A DNA stretch of 64,000 nucleotides from Candidatus Galacturonatibacter soehngenii (GCF_008830185.1 NZ_WAGX01000005.1:1054001-1118000); one strand, 5' to 3'; positions 9,488 through 19,147 are shown, numbered from the stretch's first letter. Numbers and translations: made by a program. Notes: generated by a model not told the origin, from the sequence alone.

Positions 9488-9526
9488 TATATCTTGTTCT
9501 TATTTATGTGCCTGTGATTTTTCACT

Positions 9527-9573
9527 TAACAGAGTACGGGACATGGAAATTATCCATGCCCCGTACTCTGTTA
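9527..9573 (-). terminator. Strong hairpin after the IIA gene
   Basis: TAACAGAGTACGGG and CCCGTACTCTGTTA form a very stable stem, extended by CATGGA/TCCATG around a short loop. It lies 10 bp past the stop of the IIA gene. The T-tract is poor, so termination may be incomplete. Confidence 0.6.
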
Positions 9574-9582
9574 GATATAATT

Positions 9583-10095
9583 CTATTTTACGCGTAACAC
9601 CTTGTCAAGCTTAGTCATCTGTCCTAACTTAGTAGTCTCGATTGTTTCAAAGCTATCGGTATTCGTAATTACAAGTGCTGTTGTCGTTACATAACCAGCT
9701 TTCTTTATTTCATCCATTGAAAAGTTCATAATTAATTGACCACACTTTACCTTATCTCCTGTTTTTACAAGAGGCTCAAATCCAGCTCCATTCATTGCTA
9801 CTGTATCCATTCCCACATGAATTAATAGCTCGATTCCATCTTTACTCATTAAACCAATAGCATGCTTGGTATCTGCAACCTGAATTATTTCTGCATCAAA
9901 CGGTGCATATACTTTGCCTTTTGCTGGCTTTATTCCACAGCCTTTTCCTAATATTTCAGCAGAAAACACACCGTCATTTATCTCTTCCAAAGGGATTACT
10001 TCACCTTCAATTGGCATATATATATAACCTTTTTCGCTCTCAATTACACGCTCATCTTGTTTCGTCTTATTTTTAAATATATCAAATATTCCCAT
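9583..10095 (-). CDS. PTS glucose-type IIA protein
   Basis: A 170-residue single-domain IIA protein of the glucose family. Phosphoryl acceptor His93 (LLIHVGMDTV) and helper His78 (ADTKHAIGLM) are 15 residues apart, as His68/His83 are in the Bacillus protein. It is soluble and receives phosphate from HPr to pass to an EIIBC encoded elsewhere. The start at ATG 10095 follows AGGAGAAGG; an upstream ATG at 10116 would place this site inside the gene. It is a stand-alone gene, not part of a IIBC fusion. Confidence 0.92.
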   Translation of the reverse strand: MGIFDIFKNKTKQDERVIESEKGYIYMPIEGEVIPLEEINDGVFSAEILGKGCGIKPAKGKVYAPFDAEIIQVADTKHAIGLMSKDGIELLIHVGMDTVAMNGAGFEPLVKTGDKVKCGQLIMNFSMDEIKKAGYVTTTALVITNTDSFETIETTKLGQMTKLDKVLRVK

Positions 10096-10294
10096 ATTCC
10101 TTCTCCTAACTTTCATTTTAATGGCTTGGGTGCCACATTACTAATGTATTATAAACCTGTTTCTAATATTATCCAAGAATAATTTTATCATAAAATTACC
10201 CTCATCTTTTTTATTTATCATACCAAATCACAGTATAAAATGCTAAAATAAAGTTACAAGCTATTCTACGAAGCGAATTAGAGGGGAGATAATT

Positions 10295-11185
10295 ATGGAA
10301 TACAAAGAAATTAAATGTGCTACCGCTTTAAATAAACTAAAAAGAAAAATACCCTATTCATGGGATTTAAATATTTATCGTGGTTGTGAACATGGTTGCA
10401 CATACTGTTATGCAATGTATTCGCATAACTATTTAGACAAAGAAGACTTTTTTCAAGAAATACATGTAAAGTCAAATGTCGTGGAAGCCTTGGAAAAACA
10501 ACTCTCTTCTTCTAGTTGGAAGCAGGAGGTCGTTAATCTTGGTGGTGTAACGGATAGCTATCAGCCAGCAGAATCTATTTATCGAATCATGCCCGATATT
10601 TTAAAGCTATTCATTAAATACAAAACTCCATGTATCATATCTACCAAAAGTGATTTGGTACTTAGAGATTATGATCTCATTGATGAGTTATCTCGCATTA
10701 CTTATGTAAATATAGCGGCAACCATTACAACTATGGACGAAACTATAAGAAAGAAAATCGAACCTCAAGGGGTTGATTCTTTAAAAAGGTTTGCTATGCT
10801 AAAGGCTTTTTCAAAGACTAATGCTTCCATTGGTCTACATTTTATGCCAATCATACCTTATTTGACTGATTCTTTTGAAAATGTCGATGCCCTTTATTCC
10901 CATGCAAAAGAAAGTAATATTTCTTATGTACTTCCTGGTACGTTGTATTTGCGCGGAACAACAAGAACTTTCTTTTTTAACTTTATAAGAAAAGATTATC
11001 CAAACCTATATGAGCCATTAAAATTGTTATATCAAACTGGAGGTGCCCCAAAAGAATACAAAAATGAGCTCTATAAAATGGTCAATTCACTAAGAGATAA
11101 ATATGCTCTACCCTCCAGTTATATGGCTCCACTCAAAGAAAAGTTAAAGAAAGAGGAATACACACAGTTATCCCTTTTTGATTAA
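10295..11185 (+). CDS. Radical SAM protein (SPL/Rv2578c-like)
   Basis: A 296-residue protein. Cys31, Cys35 and Cys38 in RGCEHGCTYCYA form the CX3CX2C cluster that binds the 4Fe-4S centre. The surrounding sequence resembles the Rv2578c/SPL-like radical SAM family of unknown substrate. GGGGAG lies 8 nt upstream of ATG. It stands alone on the plus strand, divergent from the IIA gene and convergent with the CPBP gene 9 bp away. Confidence 0.85.
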   Translation: MEYKEIKCATALNKLKRKIPYSWDLNIYRGCEHGCTYCYAMYSHNYLDKEDFFQEIHVKSNVVEALEKQLSSSSWKQEVVNLGGVTDSYQPAESIYRIMPDILKLFIKYKTPCIISTKSDLVLRDYDLIDELSRITYVNIAATITTMDETIRKKIEPQGVDSLKRFAMLKAFSKTNASIGLHFMPIIPYLTDSFENVDALYSHAKESNISYVLPGTLYLRGTTRTFFFNFIRKDYPNLYEPLKLLYQTGGAPKEYKNELYKMVNSLRDKYALPSSYMAPLKEKLKKEEYTQLSLFD

Positions 11186-11194
11186 AATCCTGTA

Positions 11195-11938
11195 CTACTC
11201 TTCTATTGTACTTTCCTTCCATATCTTAATTGCATAGACTAGTAGCAATAAGACTTGTATAAAAAGAATGAGCAATGCTTTTGTATCCAATTCTCCCTCT
11301 GTTGTCATGGCTATAAAGTCATGGCTGGCGTGCCAGATTATAACCACCCAAAGACTTTTTGTAATACTTACAAGTTCAGCCAAAACAAATCCAACTAAGA
11401 AGGCAAATGACATTTGTAAAATAAGGTAAAGCAGGTTCTTGCCATTGAATGCATTGGTAAGATGCAAAACACCAAAAATAATTGCAGATCCGATAATTGT
11501 CTGTTTTCTTCCCTTTACAGTAAGAAACTGAAGGATTAATCCTCTAAAATATATCTCTTCGTTAAAGCCGACTGCAATTGTTAAAAATGCTACTATCAGA
11601 TACTGATAGGGTAATATCTTATTGCTAAACCCGTATACGACAAGAGGAAGAATTTCCATTAGAATCAAAGGTGCGTACCACCAAATCTTTTGAAAACTGT
11701 CTTTACTACGAAACGAAAAGCCATATGTACCAAGACTAATGTCCGTTTTTTTCATGATGAGGACACCTAGACTAGCTGAAATGACAAGGCTAATTGCCGC
11801 TATAAAATAAATCATATAAGTATCATGTCTCATAGCTTGGGGAATTGCCATACTAAGTGCAGTCAAAAATGTACATAAAATACCTATTAAACTAGCTGCT
11901 GCATAAGGATGTTTGATTCGAAATGTTTTGTTTTTCAT
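11195..11938 (-). CDS. CPBP-family intramembrane metalloprotease
   Basis: Multi-pass membrane protein of 247 residues with the CPBP/Abi motifs: EEIYFRG (EExxxR), FGVLH (FxxxH) and a late His in IWHASHDF. This family includes CAAX-type proteases and bacteriocin self-immunity proteins. Its start overlaps the TetR stop as ATGA, so both are co-expressed. Substrate unknown. Confidence 0.85.
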   Translation of the reverse strand: MKNKTFRIKHPYAAASLIGILCTFLTALSMAIPQAMRHDTYMIYFIAAISLVISASLGVLIMKKTDISLGTYGFSFRSKDSFQKIWWYAPLILMEILPLVVYGFSNKILPYQYLIVAFLTIAVGFNEEIYFRGLILQFLTVKGRKQTIIGSAIIFGVLHLTNAFNGKNLLYLILQMSFAFLVGFVLAELVSITKSLWVVIIWHASHDFIAMTTEGELDTKALLILFIQVLLLLVYAIKIWKESTIEE

Positions 11939-12516
11939 TTTAGTTTTTCTTCCTCTTTCTTTAATTTCATAGCTAATCCCATAAAGGAATTATCTAAAAG
12001 TCTCTTGATTTCATTATCGTTATATTGGCATCCGTTTGTTGCAAACATGGCTGCTATACCATGAGTCGTAAGCCAAATACCAGCATATAACTCCTTGGCC
12101 CCTTTTTTTGAAAGACCTGACATTTGACAAATCATAGCAATTACCTCATCATCACCTTGCGTTGAACCAACAATATCCATGATACTCTTTTTTTGAAATG
12201 CTTCTGACATGAACAGCAATTGAAAAAGATTTCGTTCTCTTTTTGCAAAATCAATGTAGGCAAGACCCATTTGCAAAAATCCGCCCTCTTGTTTTCCTGC
12301 TTCTATCATCTTGTTGTTGTAAATCTGCTCAACTTTTTGATAAACTGCTTCCTTTAATCCATCCATTGATAAAAAGGCACGAAAGATTGGATGAACCGAA
12401 CAACCAAGTCTCTTGGCAAGGTCTCTTGCATTCAAATTGGTATATCCCTTTTCTCGAATGAGCAATATGGCTTCCTCTAATATTTCTTCTTCTGAAATCT
12501 TAATTTTTGGCGGCAT
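11935..12516 (-). CDS. TetR/AcrR-family transcriptional regulator
   Basis: 193 residues with an N-terminal TetR-type helix-turn-helix (EEAILLIREKGYTNLNARDLAKRLGCS) and a ligand-binding C-terminal domain (WHG-type look: ELYAGIWLTTHGIAAMFATNG). AGGAG lies 6 nt upstream of ATG. Palindromes overlapping its own promoter suggest autorepression. It probably controls the downstream membrane protease gene. Confidence 0.88.
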   Translation of the reverse strand: MPPKIKISEEEILEEAILLIREKGYTNLNARDLAKRLGCSVHPIFRAFLSMDGLKEAVYQKVEQIYNNKMIEAGKQEGGFLQMGLAYIDFAKRERNLFQLLFMSEAFQKKSIMDIVGSTQGDDEVIAMICQMSGLSKKGAKELYAGIWLTTHGIAAMFATNGCQYNDNEIKRLLDNSFMGLAMKLKKEEEKLK

Positions 12517-12544
12517 AAAAAACTCCTGTCATTAAATAATTTAT

Positions 12545-12594
12545 GTTACGTAACGCATGTTACCTATTATAAACAAATGTTTTTTTCCTGTCAA
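12545..12594 (-). promoter_or_regulatory. Promoter and TetR-type operators for the TetR-CPBP operon
   Basis: -35 TTGACA (12594-12589), 17-bp spacer and -10 TATAAT (12571-12566) form a perfect consensus promoter. Just downstream are GTTACGTAAC (12545-12554) and an overlapping imperfect palindrome GTAACGCATGTTAC (12549-12562), placed where a repressor would cover the transcription start. Confidence 0.8.
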
Positions 12595-12691
12595 TCTTTT
12601 TACTATTATTTCATACAAAAAACACCTTTACTTTTAATGTAAACTGTAATACGTTTATAGTAAAATAACAGGAGGAATTCGGAGGACAAAC

Positions 12692-13501
12692 ATGGATAAA
12701 CGTGATATGTTGATAAAACAATTTAACCAAACGCAAAAACAAGAAAATAAAATATTAAATCAAAAAGAAAATGCATTGTTCAAAGAAAAGATGAAGCCTG
12801 CGCTTGATAAATTACAAGAAAAAATACCTACCAAGATAAGAACAGGACTTGATACTGCCTTTTATAAGGGTTTTATGCTTGTTTTTGAAAAGGGCTCTCC
12901 AGTCATAGAAAAGACGTATAATAAGGAGAAACTAGAAATTGATTATGACTTAAATAATTATGCCGTTGACAAGCATTCCAGTAAAAGACACATAAAGAGA
13001 ATGGATCGTTCTTCCAACCAGTCAAAGGCATTGAATCAATCCATTGCTGCCGTTGAGGGCGGTGTACTTGGTCTACTTGGCATTGGACTTGCTGATATTC
13101 CCATCTTTCTTTCCGTTATGGTAAAAACGATTAATGAAATCGCATTGCATTACGGCTACCCTTATAATACACAGGAAGAGAAAATATTTATGCTATCTAT
13201 AATCTGTGGTGCATTATCAAAGGGCGAATCGCAAAAAATGTATTCCGAAAAAATAGACGCGATTGGTAGAAGCATCGACTCTGCTTTCGTACTTACTTAT
13301 GATTTGGATGAGATTATGAAAGAAACCTCAACACTTTTATCCACTACTTTACTTACCGCAAAGGTAATACAAGGAATCCCAATCGTTGGAATCCTTGGTG
13401 GCACTGTCAATCCTGTTATCATTCATAAATTAGGAAAATACGCGAAAGTCAAATATAAGAAACGATTTTTGCAAAAAAAGATATTAGAGCAACAAAAGTA
13501 A
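12692..13501 (+). CDS. EcsC-family protein
   Basis: A 269-residue protein with the EcsC domain core (AAVEGGVLGLLGIGLADIPIFLSVMVKTINEIALHYGY) and a hydrophobic C-terminal stretch (GIPIVGILGGTVNPVII). The N-terminal 60 residues are rich in Lys and Gln. The gene follows a GGAGG site 7 nt before ATG. The molecular role of stand-alone EcsC proteins is not known; membrane association is likely. Confidence 0.85.
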   Translation: MDKRDMLIKQFNQTQKQENKILNQKENALFKEKMKPALDKLQEKIPTKIRTGLDTAFYKGFMLVFEKGSPVIEKTYNKEKLEIDYDLNNYAVDKHSSKRHIKRMDRSSNQSKALNQSIAAVEGGVLGLLGIGLADIPIFLSVMVKTINEIALHYGYPYNTQEEKIFMLSIICGALSKGESQKMYSEKIDAIGRSIDSAFVLTYDLDEIMKETSTLLSTTLLTAKVIQGIPIVGILGGTVNPVIIHKLGKYAKVKYKKRFLQKKILEQQK

Positions 13502-13515
13502 TCACTTATTTTAAC

Positions 13516-13546
13516 ATAGCCAAGACTCATAAAGAATCTTGGCTAT
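13516..13546. terminator. Bidirectional terminator between convergent genes
   Basis: ATAGCCAAGA and TCTTGGCTAT form a 10-bp stem between the ecsC-like and gtrA-like stop codons. T-runs are short on both sides. Confidence 0.65.
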
Positions 13547-13555
13547 CGTTATACC

Positions 13556-14155
13556 TTATTTTTGTTTGAATATAAGTTTCATGATTGGGAAAAACACCCA
13601 AAACGAAATCACACTATTTATTAGCATAGTTACAATATCTGCAAGTGTCATACCAAAAGATGCACCAAGCTTACTCATAAGCAATGTATATATAGGTGCT
13701 TTATATAGACCTTGTAAAGCAGATGCACCAACCGAAATTAGAATCCATGCAATTAAATACCAAAAGGCTGCCTTATAAACACTTGTATTGGATTGAAAGG
13801 TAACATTTCTTTGTAAAAAGAAATTAATTATTTGTGCAAGAAGCAGCGTGATTTCCACCGCTAAAAAGTAAGCCAATCCACCTCCTCCGCCAGCTCCAAG
13901 CGCACCAGCGGCATAATCAAAAACATAATAAATGCTTCCATCTACATTTGCTCCAATTGGTATTACTTGAAAAGCAGTATTTACTAACGTTGTAAATCCA
14001 AATATATACTTAATCAAAGGCATTACTACCATCTGTAATACGGTTACACCATTACTAATTAGAAAGAAAACAAGAAATTGAACTAAATTTGGATGCTTTT
14101 GCTTAAATTTATTCCAAGTCTCAATTATTTTGTTGTTGTACTTTATGTCCTCCAA
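13556..14155 (-). CDS. GtrA-like multi-pass membrane protein
   Basis: About 199 residues with four to five membrane segments. LVQFLVFFLISNGVTVLQ and NFFLQRNVTFQS resemble the GtrA family, which includes flippases and accessory proteins for glycan-lipid transfer. The central loop has a glycine run (GALGAGGGGGLAYF) that is unusual. The start is TTG 14155, with GGAGGG 7 nt upstream. It follows the GH3 gene by 13 bp and is probably co-transcribed with it. Confidence 0.7.
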   Translation of the reverse strand: MEDIKYNNKIIETWNKFKQKHPNLVQFLVFFLISNGVTVLQMVVMPLIKYIFGFTTLVNTAFQVIPIGANVDGSIYYVFDYAAGALGAGGGGGLAYFLAVEITLLLAQIINFFLQRNVTFQSNTSVYKAAFWYLIAWILISVGASALQGLYKAPIYTLLMSKLGASFGMTLADIVTMLINSVISFWVFFPIMKLIFKQK

Positions 14156-14168
14156 ACTTTATCCCTCC

Positions 14169-16586
14169 TTATTTCATACTTTTTTGTGCCTTTTTATTTC
14201 TAAAATATCCTTTTATAAAACCCTTTAAACCTGACCAAAATTGTCCATTAACCATGCGAACCATTTCATTTGCCATATCCATTGTGATAACACCATTTGT
14301 CATTTTTGCTATGCCTCGAAATGGCATATTGTAAATAAACAAAACATTTAAATTAGGAACTCCTTTTTTTTCACTTCGTACTTTTAAGGTATGAAGAATC
14401 TTATATGCTAACCTTGCTAACCCACTCTTTGCATAGTACATTTGACATAACGCATCGTTTACATCTAAAAGTCCCTGTTCATTCCAACGTCTATTAGGAA
14501 TCTGCCTTCCCAATAAACACTCAAATTCCCTATCGCTAATGGTTTGAATCTGACCTGTATAATAAGGCTTCATGGAATCCTTTTCATACCAAAGTTTTGC
14601 TTTGCTTCCTTTTATAAAAATGGTTTCTTTTAATCGAATCTCCTTGCTAGAAGCTCCAATTAAGATTTCATACTCACCTTCTTCAACCTCCCACTGGCTA
14701 TTTCCCGTGTTGTAATAGCGAAAGGCTTTATCATCAAGTGTAATCGTAAGTTCTTTTTCTTCACCAGCTTTTAAGAAGACTTTGGTAAAGCCCTTTAATT
14801 CCTTAAATGGGCGGTATACATCAGAATCTTTCGCATGGATATAAAGCTGGACTACCTCAGCACCATCGCGTATCCCTGTATTTTTAATACAAAATGTAGC
14901 TTGATTTTGGCTTACCTTTAAGTTGGAGTACTCAAACGTCGTATAGCTTAAACCGTATCCAAAAGGAAATTGCACTGAAATGTTTGCTGTATCATAATAT
15001 CGATAGCCGATAAAAAGCCCCTCTCGGTACTCTGCATGATATTCCTTTCCAGGAAAGTATTGATACGTTGGTGTGTCTTCATATTTAATTGGTAATGTCT
15101 CGGCTAGTTTTCCACTTGGATTCACTTCTCCTGTTATCACTTGCAGCATTGCACCAGCTCCTGCCTGGCCACCCAAGTATCCATGAAGTACTGCCTTACA
15201 GTTACTAATCCAAGGCATTTCAATGGCAGAACCCGCAGACAATATTACAACAATATTTTTATTTACTTTCGAGAGTCTGCTAAGAAGCGCAACCTGATTG
15301 CTTGGAATCTGCATATGAGTTCGATCAAGCCCTTCTGTCTCACTGATTTCATCAAGTCCCATGTAGAAAAGAACAACCTCAGCCTTTTGAGCTAGTTCCA
15401 CTGCGGCTTGTTGCATACGATCATCCATTTTACCATTTCTCTCATATCCAGCTTCAAAGCCAACAACGTCTAAATCAAATCCCTTTAAAACATCAAGGGT
15501 ACTATCTAGTTTTGTACAATTCACAATAGAAGAACCAGCTCCCTGATAACGTGGAGTTTTCGCAAAATCACCAATAACTGCTACTTTACAAGCAGAAGAA
15601 AGTGGTAAAATACTATCTTCATTCTTAAGTAGCACAATACTTTCAGCTGCTGCTTTTTGTGCAGCTTTGTGGTGGTCTTCTATTTTTAAATCATTACTCT
15701 TATTTCTCTCAAATGCTGGCTTTATTTCATATAGTACCTTTAAAAATTCTTCTACTCTTTGATTTAGTAATTCTTCTTCTAGTTTTCCACTTTTTACAGC
15801 GTCAACAAGCTCCCTGTCACTATCTCCACCTGTTGTCGGCATTTCAAGATGATTTCCTGCTCGAACCGATTCCACATGGTTGTTTGAGCCACCCCAATCG
15901 GTTACCACAAAACCGTCAAATCCCCATTCATCCATTAATATATCTTGAAGTAATTTTTCATGTTCACTTGCATAAATTCCATTTACTTTGTTATAAGAAG
16001 TCATAAGACTTCTTGGTTTGGCTTCTTTTACTACCATTTCAAATGCAGTCAGATAAATTTCTCGAAGCGTTCGCTCATCCAGTATGGAATCGCTTGACAT
16101 TCTTCGTAACTCTTGACTGTTTACTGCATAATGTTTCGGACATGCGGATACACCATTGCTTTGCACTCCTTTTACAAATCCTAATGCCATTTTTCCACAT
16201 AAGTAAGGGTCTTCACTATAGTATTCAAAATTTCGACCACAAAGAGGACTTCTTTTCATATTCATTCCAGGACCAAGCACAACTCCAACTCCTTGAACCA
16301 ATGCCTCTTCTCCAATACAAGCCCCAATTTGTTCTGCCACCGAAGGATCCCAACTATTTGCAATCGTTGCCGCTGTCGGAAAGCAGGTTGCTGGTAAGCT
16401 GGCATTTAAGCCCAGATGATCTCCTGCACCTACTTGTCGTCTTACACCATGAGGACCATCCGATAATACAACTGTAGGAATATTTAGACGCGCAATCGTT
16501 TTTGTCTCCCAGATATCCTTTCCAGATAACAAAGAAGCCTTTTCCTCTAATGTCATTTTACTTATTAAGTCTTTTAAATCTACCAT
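14169..16586 (-). CDS. GH3 beta-glucosidase, classical domain order
   Basis: 805 residues in the usual order: TIM-barrel domain, alpha/beta sandwich, fibronectin-like domain, then about 130 extra residues. The substrate-binding KHYAVNSQE is near 151-159 and nucleophile Asp230 lies in GFVVTDWGG. GAGSSIVN and the QFPFGYGLSYTTFEYS block mark the C-terminal domains. There is no signal peptide, so it is intracellular and probably hydrolyses imported beta-glucosides. The C-terminal extension (RWNEQGLLDVNDALCQMYYA...) is seen in some Bacillota GH3 enzymes. First gene of a two-gene unit with the GtrA-like protein. Confidence 0.93.
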   Translation of the reverse strand: MVDLKDLISKMTLEEKASLLSGKDIWETKTIARLNIPTVVLSDGPHGVRRQVGAGDHLGLNASLPATCFPTAATIANSWDPSVAEQIGACIGEEALVQGVGVVLGPGMNMKRSPLCGRNFEYYSEDPYLCGKMALGFVKGVQSNGVSACPKHYAVNSQELRRMSSDSILDERTLREIYLTAFEMVVKEAKPRSLMTSYNKVNGIYASEHEKLLQDILMDEWGFDGFVVTDWGGSNNHVESVRAGNHLEMPTTGGDSDRELVDAVKSGKLEEELLNQRVEEFLKVLYEIKPAFERNKSNDLKIEDHHKAAQKAAAESIVLLKNEDSILPLSSACKVAVIGDFAKTPRYQGAGSSIVNCTKLDSTLDVLKGFDLDVVGFEAGYERNGKMDDRMQQAAVELAQKAEVVLFYMGLDEISETEGLDRTHMQIPSNQVALLSRLSKVNKNIVVILSAGSAIEMPWISNCKAVLHGYLGGQAGAGAMLQVITGEVNPSGKLAETLPIKYEDTPTYQYFPGKEYHAEYREGLFIGYRYYDTANISVQFPFGYGLSYTTFEYSNLKVSQNQATFCIKNTGIRDGAEVVQLYIHAKDSDVYRPFKELKGFTKVFLKAGEEKELTITLDDKAFRYYNTGNSQWEVEEGEYEILIGASSKEIRLKETIFIKGSKAKLWYEKDSMKPYYTGQIQTISDREFECLLGRQIPNRRWNEQGLLDVNDALCQMYYAKSGLARLAYKILHTLKVRSEKKGVPNLNVLFIYNMPFRGIAKMTNGVITMDMANEMVRMVNGQFWSGLKGFIKGYFRNKKAQKSMK

Positions 16587-16932
16587 ATAACTTCATACCC
16601 TTTCTTAATCTGCATAACGCAAGTCTAGGTCTATTAACTACGCTATTTTGTTGCTTTATCATACCATGGTCTTCATAATTATTTTAAAGCATTACACAAA
16701 TTGTTTGATTCATTTCACAAACTGCTTCTTTTCTCATATCAAAATAACGAATAATTTAATTCATCTTTCATTCATTTTTCCTTCAATTTTGAATAATTTG
16801 CTTCATAATCGAAGGGATTTTTACACAAGGCAAATCGTAAAACAAATATGATACTTTTTCAAATACATCATATCATATATCTTGAAAGGGATATTTTTTT
16901 AGCACAAACGGTTTGAATTTAAGCATAAACGG
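16587..16932. other. Intergenic AT-rich stretch without a gene
   Basis: About 350 bp between the GH3 start and the terminator of the histidine kinase gene. It must contain the GH3 promoter, but I see no convincing -35/-10 pair and no open frame with a ribosome binding site. Confidence 0.5.
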
Positions 16933-16967
16933 AAAAAAGAATGTGACATTCCCATCACATTCTTTTT
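16933..16967 (-). terminator. Terminator of the GHKL/LytTR two-component operon
   Basis: AAAAAGAATGTGA and TCACATTCTTTTT form a stem with a short loop followed by a T-run on the minus strand. The stem begins inside the kinase stop codon. Confidence 0.8.
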
Positions 16968-18279
16968 ATTCCTTGTTAGCTGGAATGACCACCGTTAGCT
17001 CAAACCAGTTTTCTCTTTTATTAATCGTGGCCCACCCATTGTATTTTTTGGCCGTGTATTGAATACTCTTAATTCCATATCCATGGTATTCTTTATTGGG
17101 TTTTGTGGTAGCAGGAAGATTATCTTCAAACTCTAGCTTTCCTTCAAAATAGTTTTCAAAACGAAGTACAATAAAATCCTTTTTTGATAGGACCTCAACA
17201 TGAATTAACCTTTTTTCCTGTTCTTCGATTTGTATTTCACACTCAATTGCATTATCCAGTGCATTTCCAAGAATGGTGCAGATATCCATTACGTGCATGA
17301 AATTTAGAAGTTTTCCATCTACGACACAAGTTAACTCTATGTTGTGCTTTTGACAGGTAATACTTTTGCTCGTAAGTATAGTGTCTACCACTGAATTACC
17401 CGTCTTATTTTGTGCTTCATACATTTTAATTTCGCTTTCCATTTCGTCTAAAAAAGCCTGACGTTTTTGAGAATCCTCTTCTGAACGAAGAACTGCAATC
17501 TGATGCTTTAGGTCATGGTATTTCCGATTAATAATATCGATACTCTCACCTGATTTTCGATAAATCGCATACTGACTTTGTAAAATATTACGCATAGCAT
17601 CTAGGTCGTATTTCGCCTGCATTTCTCTTCTTAATATATGATACGCATATAAAATGGTAAGTCCGCTAAAATCTACTAATGTTCTGATATTAAAGATTTC
17701 TCTTGTAATCTGACTACTAAACGGAGTATTGGCATACACAAAGCTTAAATTACTAACAAAGAAAACCGTTCCTCCAACAACAATTACAAAAATCAACTCT
17801 CTTATGGTGGTTCGCTCTTGTTGAAGATACATATGTTTTCTTTCTAATAAATAAATCACAAAAAAGACTGTCCCATAAACAAGAAATAACACAAGACCAT
17901 TTAGTAAAATATGGTTGTTGTTCGTACTTTGCACAATATAATAATAAAGCTGCCATTCTAAAGATGCGGCAAATTCCGCAAGAATAAAGGATCGAACGCA
18001 ATAATATCCTGCATTCATCCAATTCAAATCACAGCAAAAATAAAAATAAAGTAGCATCATGCCAATTGCAAGTAACATACCAAAAATCCATAATGACTTT
18101 GGAAACATTCCAACTACTAATTGCGTAAAACACTGTAAAAACAGTGCAATCGACATTATGATTATTAAATAAGCGCCATGAAACTTTTTCTTTAAAATAG
18201 CAATGTAAATACTACAAGCCGCCCATTCTGCTATTCCAGTATATATTCTTGGGATTTCTGTAAGCGTAACATGATTCAT
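16966..18279 (-). CDS. GHKL-type sensor histidine kinase (AgrC/VirS-like)
   Basis: 437 residues: about six N-terminal membrane helices (1-200), a coiled linker, phosphoacceptor motif KYHDLKHQIAVLRSE, N-box LGNALDNAIECE and G-box YHGYGIKSIQYTAKKYNG. This is the peptide-sensor class of kinase that pairs with LytTR regulators. Its start overlaps the regulator stop by 4 bp. No AgrD-like peptide gene is visible beside it. The signal is unknown. Confidence 0.9.
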   Translation of the reverse strand: MNHVTLTEIPRIYTGIAEWAACSIYIAILKKKFHGAYLIIIMSIALFLQCFTQLVVGMFPKSLWIFGMLLAIGMMLLYFYFCCDLNWMNAGYYCVRSFILAEFAASLEWQLYYYIVQSTNNNHILLNGLVLFLVYGTVFFVIYLLERKHMYLQQERTTIRELIFVIVVGGTVFFVSNLSFVYANTPFSSQITREIFNIRTLVDFSGLTILYAYHILRREMQAKYDLDAMRNILQSQYAIYRKSGESIDIINRKYHDLKHQIAVLRSEEDSQKRQAFLDEMESEIKMYEAQNKTGNSVVDTILTSKSITCQKHNIELTCVVDGKLLNFMHVMDICTILGNALDNAIECEIQIEEQEKRLIHVEVLSKKDFIVLRFENYFEGKLEFEDNLPATTKPNKEYHGYGIKSIQYTAKKYNGWATINKRENWFELTVVIPANKE

Positions 18280-18986
18280 TGCAATGTTCCTCCAAGATAA
18301 TTAGTCAACGCTTCTGTAAAGTCTTTTTTTCTAGCTCTGCTAATTGCCAGTCTATCTCCCTTTATTATCACGCATCCATCTATTACACTATCCACATAGG
18401 AAAGGTTTAAAAGACACCCTTTGTTACAACGAAAAAAATACATGTCCTTTAATTTTTCCTCTACCTCTTTCATTGTCCCAAAGGTCACATATTCTTGTTC
18501 CATGGTATGAAAAATAAGTCGATGTCCTTGGCTTTCAATATAACAAATATCAGAAATATATAATTTTACCGTGCCACCCTTTACTGATATTGCAATAAAT
18601 TTATTTACCTTTCGGTTAATTCGATTGATTACTTTATCTAGACGTTGGGAAAAGGAAAAATAGGATACAGGCTTTAAAACATAATCGGTTGCATTCACTG
18701 TATAACCTTTGATTGCATATTGCGCCATATTTGTTATAAAGATAATAACCACTTCTGGGTCTTTTTCTCGAATTAACGAAGCTACTGTCATTCCATCCAT
18801 AAATCTCATCTCAATATCTAGTAAAATCATATCGTATTCCGCTTTATAATTTTCAACTATTTCATCACCATCCGAAAATGTTTCAATTTGCATGGTAACG
18901 TTTCGCTCTTTTTGATATTGAATTAGATATTTGGTTAACTGTTTTATGCTTGATTCTTCATCGTCTACAAGGGCTATTCGAATCAT
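18276..18986 (-). CDS. LytTR-family response regulator
   Basis: Receiver domain (LVDDEESS, phospho-acceptor in DMILLDIEM, FITNMAQYAIKGYTVNATDYVLKP) followed by a LytTR DNA-binding domain (CYIESQGHRLIFHT..., FFRCNKGCLLNLSYVDSV). The start is ATG 18986, where GGAGG lies 7 nt upstream; the longer frame to 19019 includes that site. Partner of the kinase that overlaps it. It may control the membrane-anchored GH3 gene directly upstream (inference from position). Confidence 0.9.
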   Translation of the reverse strand: MIRIALVDDEESSIKQLTKYLIQYQKERNVTMQIETFSDGDEIVENYKAEYDMILLDIEMRFMDGMTVASLIREKDPEVVIIFITNMAQYAIKGYTVNATDYVLKPVSYFSFSQRLDKVINRINRKVNKFIAISVKGGTVKLYISDICYIESQGHRLIFHTMEQEYVTFGTMKEVEEKLKDMYFFRCNKGCLLNLSYVDSVIDGCVIIKGDRLAISRARKKDFTEALTNYLGGTLQ

Positions 18987-19058
18987 CTTGATACCTCCTC
19001 CTGCTTGTATTCCTATCATTATACAATAAGAACTGCTTTTTTCCTATGTCTGTTCGTG

Positions 19059-19097
19059 AAAATAGATATTGCCAGTCTTTTTGGCAATATCTATTTC
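19059..19097 (-). terminator. Hairpin between permuted GH3 and LytTR gene
   Basis: AATAGATATTGCCA and TGGCAATATCTATT form a 14-bp stem with a 7-nt loop. It probably ends the GH3 transcript; the T-tract is short (TATTTTC). Confidence 0.65.
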
Positions 19098-19147
19098 TGC
19101 ACAGTATCCTTGTTACCAACAAAGCCATAAGGCTTTATCGTAACGTA

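Noticed and set aside
16587-16965. Search for tRNA or riboswitch in this gap
   Set aside because: No cloverleaf or known riboswitch core could be recognised; the same holds for the gaps at 55.5 kb and 26.5 kb.
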